In this document: piece by piece, positions 58,048 to 64,000 of the stretch | Layout: each line of letters starts with the position of its first letter | Position numbering within the stretch: the stretch's first letter is position 1 | DNA from: Kiritimatiellia bacterium | Lineage (GTDB): Bacteria > Verrucomicrobiota > Kiritimatiellia > RFP12 > UBA1067 | Direction: 5' to 3' | Assembly (NCBI GenBank): GCA_017447805.1 | Contig: JAFSMR010000063.1 | Coordinates: 1 to 64,000, forward strand | Length of the DNA: 64,000 bases | The notes under the pieces: model-generated | Database searches by the model: none | Seen by the model: only the letters and a program-made list of their open reading frames with translations | What the model was told of the DNA's origin: nothing | Program-made: the position numbers and the translations under genes

Positions 58048-58215
58048 GACGAAGGTAGCGTCAGAATTTTGACGGTGGTTTCGTCCGTGGACGAAGGTAG
58101 CGTCAGAATTTTGACGGTGGTTTCGTCCATGGACGAAGGTAATGTCAGAATTTTGACGGTGGTTTCGTCCATGGTAGAATAGTGCGTCAAAATTTTGACG
58201 CTACTTTCGTCCTGG
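58048..58215. repeat. 42-bp tandem repeat array (4 units) with nested hairpin
   Basis: Units start at 58048, 58090, 58132 and 58174. Each has an outer pair GGACGAA/TTCGTCC and an inner pair CGTCA/TGACG around GAATTT, so every unit can fold into a long hairpin. The last unit is diverged. It lies between infA and the outer-membrane protein gene and contains no gene. Confidence 0.87.
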
Positions 58216-58466
58216 GTGAAGACAATTATACGGGACACGGGATTTACACGGGACAGAGAAGAGGGTTGTGCTGTAGGGTAACCAAGTTTTAGGTGAAGAA
58301 TCAAGGTGAAGGTGAACAATGGTGACAATTCCACTCTCTTTCCTCCAACTCGAAACTCGAACTATGGCGGGGCGAGGGAGCAAAAAAATCAATTTACCCC
58401 CTTGCATCGGAGCCGAAAATATGATATCATTTCCGCCACTTTGACAAAATAGAAGGAAGTGTCAAC

Positions 58467-59819
58467 ATGAAGAAACTGATGTTTTCTGTGGGTTTTGCCA
58501 CAGTTTCAGCGCTCTCGATGGGCGCTGGGTTTGGTATATACGAAGCTTCCAGCCGCGGCAACGCGATGGGTGGCGCGATCGTGGGCGATTCGTTCAATAC
58601 AGATGCAACGATGAACTATTACAACCCCGCGAACATCTCTTTTGCGGAAAAAGTTCAGCTTGCCGCCGGCGTTACTTTCATCAATCCCTACTGCGATGTG
58701 GATGTTGAGCACAAGTCGCAAGACCGCATGAACCCAGGTTGGTTTACAGTTCCGACCTTCTACGCGACAATTCCGCTTCCTCTCGATTTCACATTTGGTT
58801 TTGGCACATATACGGAATATGGCCTCGGGACGAAATACGCTTATAATTGGGCGCTCGCGGGCGATACGAAGAAGACTACAATGCGTCAAGTTACTCTAAA
58901 CCCCAACCTCGCATATAAAGTAACCTCCAAATGGAGCGTGGCGGCGGGTCTTCGCTTTAGCTGGATTCAATTCCAGAACCGTAAATCTCCATACGCCGGC
59001 GAAACGAGATATCAAGATTATAGCGTTGGGCCGTATTCCGGCACCCTTTCCGCCACCGACGCATATCACCTTTCTTCCAAGCTGAAAGGCGACGACTGGG
59101 GAATGGGCTGGATTGCGGCCACCTCCTATCAGTTGAACGAAGATATCTCGTTCGGTCTCGTATACCGCTCGCAAGTGAAGCACAAAATCAAAGGACGCTT
59201 CACGATGGATGGCACGGTCTCGGGTCAGATGAACGGCGTTTTATCCGCTCAGGGGCTTCCCCTTCCCGACCAGGCTGTTTCATCATCCTTCAGCCAAAGC
59301 CAGTATGAACACAAGAGAGCTAGCGCAAAGCTTCGCCTTCCTCGCAGCATTACGGGCGGCGTGAACTGGAATGTAACGCCTAAATACAGAGTTGGCGCAA
59401 GCCTTACCTGGACCGAGTGGTCAAGCATCAAGAATATCGACTTTAATATTCCCGGCCGCAGCTACCGCTTGCCTCTAAAATGGAGCGATGTTTGGCGCTT
59501 CGGAATCGGTATGGAATACGATCTTCTGCCGTGGATGTGCGTGCGTGGCGGCTATACTTACGATATGGACCCATCCTCGAAGCATCACGGCTCGACAATG
59601 ATTCCTGCCGGCGACCGTCATATCATTGGTTCAGGTCTCGGCTTCGAAATTACCGAAAACCTCTGGCTGGACCTCGGGTATTCATTTATCCGTATGAACA
59701 ACGACGACCGCTTCATAACGCTATCAAACCCGCAGACAGGCGAGAAGAAGCAGTATAAATTCGCTACTCACAACGGATTCTCGCACCTCGTTTCTGCGAC
59801 AATCAGATATTCCTTCTAA
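58467..59819 (+). CDS. OmpP1/FadL-family outer-membrane protein
   Basis: A 450-aa β-barrel protein with signal peptide (KKLMFSVGFATVSALSMGA) and the FadL N-terminal hatch pattern AGFGIYEASSRGNAMGGAIVGDSFNTDATMNYYNPANISF. It ends in ATIRYSF, the aromatic C-terminal strand recognised by BamA. FadL-type proteins take up hydrophobic compounds such as fatty acids. AAGGAAGTGTC precedes the ATG. It is followed 16 bp later by a TetR regulator that may control it. Confidence 0.92.
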   Translation: MKKLMFSVGFATVSALSMGAGFGIYEASSRGNAMGGAIVGDSFNTDATMNYYNPANISFAEKVQLAAGVTFINPYCDVDVEHKSQDRMNPGWFTVPTFYATIPLPLDFTFGFGTYTEYGLGTKYAYNWALAGDTKKTTMRQVTLNPNLAYKVTSKWSVAAGLRFSWIQFQNRKSPYAGETRYQDYSVGPYSGTLSATDAYHLSSKLKGDDWGMGWIAATSYQLNEDISFGLVYRSQVKHKIKGRFTMDGTVSGQMNGVLSAQGLPLPDQAVSSSFSQSQYEHKRASAKLRLPRSITGGVNWNVTPKYRVGASLTWTEWSSIKNIDFNIPGRSYRLPLKWSDVWRFGIGMEYDLLPWMCVRGGYTYDMDPSSKHHGSTMIPAGDRHIIGSGLGFEITENLWLDLGYSFIRMNNDDRFITLSNPQTGEKKQYKFATHNGFSHLVSATIRYSF

Positions 59820-59834
59820 TTAGAGAAATGCGCC

Positions 59835-60425
59835 ATGCCGAAAATCGATCATGACCGCAGAAAAGCCGAAATCGTCGCAGAGAGCATAAAGCTCTTTGCA
59901 CGATTCGGTTACAGCGCAGTGAATTTCGGCATGATAGCGCGAAACATCGGCATCGCCCGCACCCTTCTATATACATACTTCAAGAACAAGCGGGAAATTT
60001 TCAATGAAGCAATAGATGGCGTAACAAGGCGAGTAGAGGCGAAATACGCCGAGGTAGTGCACTCGCGCCAAAGCGCCGATGCGAAATTGCGTCAGATTTG
60101 CATGACGGTATTCGCGATGCTTTTCGACAATCGCGATTTCGTATGCGTTATCGCCGATGTCCTTGCGAGCTACCGCAGAAAGGACGGCATTCCGCTCGAT
60201 CGCGTAGATGCGCATACAAAAGGCGTAAAGCGCGTAATCCGCTCGCTTATCGGCGAAGCGATAAGACGCGGCGAATACAAGAAAGACGTAAACGCGCTTA
60301 AGGTAATGCGCCTCATATATTCGCAATTCGAGGCGCTTGCGCTCAGAATTACCATAACCGGCCGTGCAGAGCTTTCCGAATGCATCGACCAAATGGATTC
60401 GATTCTTTTCGCTCTAAAAATCTAG
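59835..60425 (+). CDS. TetR-family transcriptional regulator
   Basis: A 196-aa protein with the TetR N-terminal HTH: DRRKAEIVAESIKLFARFGYSAVNFGMIARNIGIARTLLYTYFKNKREIFNEAI. The C-terminal ligand-binding half is variable as usual. It lies 15 bp behind the FadL-type gene on the same strand, suggesting that it senses a related hydrophobic ligand (inference). Confidence 0.92.
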   Translation: MPKIDHDRRKAEIVAESIKLFARFGYSAVNFGMIARNIGIARTLLYTYFKNKREIFNEAIDGVTRRVEAKYAEVVHSRQSADAKLRQICMTVFAMLFDNRDFVCVIADVLASYRRKDGIPLDRVDAHTKGVKRVIRSLIGEAIRRGEYKKDVNALKVMRLIYSQFEALALRITITGRAELSECIDQMDSILFALKI

Positions 60426-61369
60426 GCTAAGGCCTTGCTCGCCCACTCAGGCAGAGCAGTAGATATTTTGATTTTCTCCTGGGTCGCAGGGTGGGTAAAC
60501 AGGGCCGAAAGAGCGTGCAGATAGTGGCCTACTTCATTTTCTACGGCAAATGCTCCATAAAGGCGGTCGTTTACGATGTGCATGCCGGCAATGGCGAGTT
60601 GCGCACGAATCTGATGGGTAACACCAGTAAAAATTTTGACCTCGAGGAGCGTGCGCTCTTCATTTTCCTCCATCGTATGCGCTATTGGACGAAAATTCGT
60701 CACGGCATGAAAGCTCCTCGCCTTCGCGCGCTCGGCGAGGGTTAGACGATTTTGTTTTGCATCGAGCATTCTGCAATATGGAAGACCAGGGTCATGAATC
60801 AAATCATTCTCGAGGGTAGCGCCAGTCGCCACGCACCCCTCAACAAGAGCAAGGTAAGTCTTTTCTACTTCTTGGGCGGAAAATTGCGCGCGGAGGCTTT
60901 CAAAGGCTCGCACGGTTCTAGCAACAAGAACAAGCCCCGATGTTCCCGAGTCTATTCGATGAAGTGCGCCAGCCATCAAAGGACGGTCCCCGAGAGGTGC
61001 GCATTCCGGGTATTTTGCGACGACTCCATTCATCAAAGTGCCCTTCTCGCTACGAGATAGAGGATGAACCGCGATGCCCCTAGGCTTATCGAAAGCGAGA
61101 ATCGCTTCATCTTCCCAGACGCATTTAAGCGCGATATTGGGGTCTGGAGCGACTAAATTATCCTCAAGTTCCGCAAGCGCCTTCACAAAAACTTTCTCGC
61201 CGCCGCATACCTTCATTCCTTTAGAAGCTTTGCGTCCATTTACGAGTATATCGCCATTCTCGAGCGCTTCGCGTATGAAAGTGCGCGAAGAAGTAGGTAG
61301 CGCAATAAGCAAGGCGGCATCCAACCGAATGCCGCCCCGTTCTATTTCGAAATCTCGCTCCTTAATCAT
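60422..61369 (-). CDS. RluA-family pseudouridine synthase
   Basis: A 315-aa protein: S4 domain (LDAALLIALPTSSRTFIREALENGDILVNGR), then ILAFDKPRGIAVHPLS and the catalytic loop MAGALHRIDSGTSGLVLVARTVRAF (HRLD motif as HRID with Asp), and GVTHQIRAQLAIAG. It isomerises uridine in rRNA or tRNA; the site is unknown. It overlaps the TetR end by 4 bp on the opposite strand. Confidence 0.92.
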   Translation of the reverse strand: MIKERDFEIERGGIRLDAALLIALPTSSRTFIREALENGDILVNGRKASKGMKVCGGEKVFVKALAELEDNLVAPDPNIALKCVWEDEAILAFDKPRGIAVHPLSRSEKGTLMNGVVAKYPECAPLGDRPLMAGALHRIDSGTSGLVLVARTVRAFESLRAQFSAQEVEKTYLALVEGCVATGATLENDLIHDPGLPYCRMLDAKQNRLTLAERAKARSFHAVTNFRPIAHTMEENEERTLLEVKIFTGVTHQIRAQLAIAGMHIVNDRLYGAFAVENEVGHYLHALSALFTHPATQEKIKISTALPEWASKALA

Positions 61370-61526
61370 ATCTATCGAGCATGCTTGGCGCGATTGGGGC
61401 CATGCCTTCCCAGTTTTGGTTTGTGGCCCATGGGAGCTTCGAATCTTCCGGCGTATCGGCTATGCACCCCGCGAGGAGCGCAAGGCCAAGCGCGGCAGCA
61501 AGGAGTTTAATCGGAGAACACGACAT
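61362..61526 (-). CDS. Small lipoprotein
   Basis: A 54-aa protein starting at 61526 with signal MSCSPIKLLAAALGLALLAGC (lipobox LLAGC, Cys21). The mature part is only about 34 residues (IADTPEDSKLPWATNQNWEGMAPIAPSML). It overlaps the end of the coiled-coil gene by 20 bp and the RluA start by 8 bp. No family recognised; 'LPWATNQNWEG' recalls short lipoproteins of PVC bacteria. Confidence 0.7.
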   Translation of the reverse strand: MSCSPIKLLAAALGLALLAGCIADTPEDSKLPWATNQNWEGMAPIAPSMLDRYD

Positions 61527-62685
61527 CGCCAACCTCGAGAGTACCCTGCTGCATGAAAGTATCGATATCAAAGACGACATAGTTCTTGCCAGGCACTTCC
61601 TGACGGAACTTGACGCGGCCGATAATCGAGCCGACCTTATCTTCAGGACCGGCGAAACGCTTCACGAGAAGCTCTGTGCCCTGGAAAATCGGCTTATCGC
61701 GCTTCGTGCCCTTGAGTTCATCGAGCGCGGCGCTCGAAAGCTCGACGACTACGAAGCCGAATTCATTCTCGGTTCTGATAATCTTACCCTTTTCGCCGAA
61801 GGATACCTGCGTCGTGCCGCCGGCCATGGTCGTGCCGACGCTACCGGCGCCTTGATTGAGCGCGCGCGCTTCGCGAAGCTGCTTCGTGAGCAGCTCGTTC
61901 CTATCCTTATAGGTCTGGATATCTTCATCTTTCTTGGCGATTTCTTCCTGAGCGAGCTGAATTTGCTCGCTCTTCGAGATGATTTCGCTCTCTAGCTCGC
62001 CAATTTGCGCTTTAATCTTTGTTACCTGGCTCTGGAGCTCGGCCTTTTCACCATTCAATTTGGCGATTTCGGCATCGCGGTTATTCATTTCCTCAAGTCT
62101 CTTGCGGGCTACGGGCTTAACCTCGTTCACCTCCTTGATGGCCATATTCAGCGCTTTGCGGAGCTTCGGGAGCTCGGCGCGCGTAGAATTCAGCTTTGCA
62201 AGCTGTTCGCCGCTGGCTTTGAAGAGGCTATCTAGCATATCGGTTGTGGTATTCCCATTGCCGGTAGACATTACCTTGCTACCATCTTCCACCATCGGCT
62301 TGCCTTCGGCATCCACAAGATATACGGCTTTGAGCTTCGTCTTCACCGCATCCGAGCGCCAATCGAAGGTCTTGAAGCCACCCTTCTCATATTGCTCATC
62401 GTACTGGACGCTTTCGAGAAGGTCCTTCGTGCTAGGATCTTCATCGCTGCTGATATCAAGCGGGCTTTCATCCATCTTGAGGACTTCAACAACCTCGCGA
62501 GTATCATCTTCGCCAGGCTTGCTTGCATCCTCGATTGTAGCCGCGAGCTTGATTATATAGTCGCGCTGGATTCGATCGCGGTCCGTAAGGACCTCGCGCT
62601 GAGACTGCAACTGCAGCTCGAACCAAAGTGATGCCCCTGCGAGAATCAGGAACAGATAAACAAATGCATGGAGTGCTTTATTCAT
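61507..62685 (-). CDS. Membrane-anchored coiled-coil protein
   Basis: A 392-aa protein. One N-terminal membrane helix (ALHAFVYLFLILAGASLWFELQL), an acidic region, then a long coiled coil (about residues 160-290: ELPKLRKALNMAIKEV...EMNNRDAEIAKLNGEKAELQSQVTKIKAQIGELESEIISKSEQIQLAQEEIAKKDEDI), and a small C-terminal β-domain (IIRTENEFGFVVVELS...). It probably spans the periplasm. No family is assigned. It is co-oriented with the small lipoprotein that overlaps its end. Confidence 0.65.
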   Translation of the reverse strand: MNKALHAFVYLFLILAGASLWFELQLQSQREVLTDRDRIQRDYIIKLAATIEDASKPGEDDTREVVEVLKMDESPLDISSDEDPSTKDLLESVQYDEQYEKGGFKTFDWRSDAVKTKLKAVYLVDAEGKPMVEDGSKVMSTGNGNTTTDMLDSLFKASGEQLAKLNSTRAELPKLRKALNMAIKEVNEVKPVARKRLEEMNNRDAEIAKLNGEKAELQSQVTKIKAQIGELESEIISKSEQIQLAQEEIAKKDEDIQTYKDRNELLTKQLREARALNQGAGSVGTTMAGGTTQVSFGEKGKIIRTENEFGFVVVELSSAALDELKGTKRDKPIFQGTELLVKRFAGPEDKVGSIIGRVKFRQEVPGKNYVVFDIDTFMQQGTLEVGDVVFSD

Positions 62686-62720
62686 GGCTGTCTATATCTC
62701 TTTTACGATTGTTACGCTGA

Positions 62721-64000
<1,280 letters not shown>

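Noticed and set aside
57918-58334. A 138-codon minus-strand frame with 14-residue repeats (TVKILTLPSS.DET)
   Set aside because: It is produced by the 42-bp DNA repeat being a multiple of three. It has no RBS, and the non-repeat parts look random.

Overview
The window looks like a chromosome segment of a PVC-group bacterium, most likely a gut or rumen member of the Kiritimatiellota/Verrucomicrobiota. Four small secreted proteins end in a PEP-CTERM-type tail (VPEPTSG, hydrophobic helix, KRK). Housekeeping genes are standard Gram-negative types (rpoD, yidC, yidD, rnpA, rpmH, infA, tgt, a FadL-type outer-membrane protein). No tRNA, rRNA, CRISPR array, transposase or site-specific recombinase is visible.

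Layout. 1-5 kb: an accessory island bounded by two inverted copies of a 41-bp core, with a DUF4143 ATPase, a PIN toxin gene split into two remnants, DUF3800, a nitroreductase lipoprotein and a phosphoesterase/AbiEi-like pair. 5-22.3 kb: a long, mostly minus-strand run of small enzymes (NUDIX, macro domain, acetyltransferases, flavodoxin-fold reductases, nitroreductase, aldo-keto reductase, SDR, arginase family, RNase PH, flavin reductase), many joined by 4-bp start/stop overlaps. 22.3-33 kb: a variable surface-protein locus. 33-38.2 kb: a decayed accessory zone with a second DUF4143 ATPase, HipB/HipA, RelB and Fic genes, 42-bp tandem repeats and GC-rich dispersed repeats. 38.2-64 kb: a mostly minus-strand core region with a flavodiiron protein, rpoD, hexuronate catabolism (uxaC-uxaB), EF-P lysylation, the yidC-rpmH cluster, pmpR, infA, an outer-membrane protein and tgt.

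The main discovery is at 22.3-33 kb. One gene (32037-32888, minus) has a promoter, a ribosome binding site and a full signal peptide. Three other versions (from 22879 plus, 27978 minus, 30060 plus) lack promoter, start codon and the first half of the signal peptide, and begin at a 41-bp core that codes the second half of the signal peptide in the same frame. Each version is followed by its own PEP-CTERM gene, so the unit is a two-gene cassette. The cores lie in both orientations. Recombination between the core in the expressed gene and a silent core would fuse the common signal peptide in frame to a different mature protein and bring a different PEP-CTERM protein under the same promoter. Two more cores occur at 2-42 (cassette outside the window) and 4821-4861 (cassette destroyed). 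Four of the six cores are preceded by a shared boundary block with a hairpin and outward promoter-like elements. Two silent cassettes each have an intact RelB/PIN toxin-antitoxin operon behind them. This reads as a shufflon-like antigenic-variation system. The switching itself is inferred, and any recombinase would have to be encoded elsewhere, unless RecA does the work.
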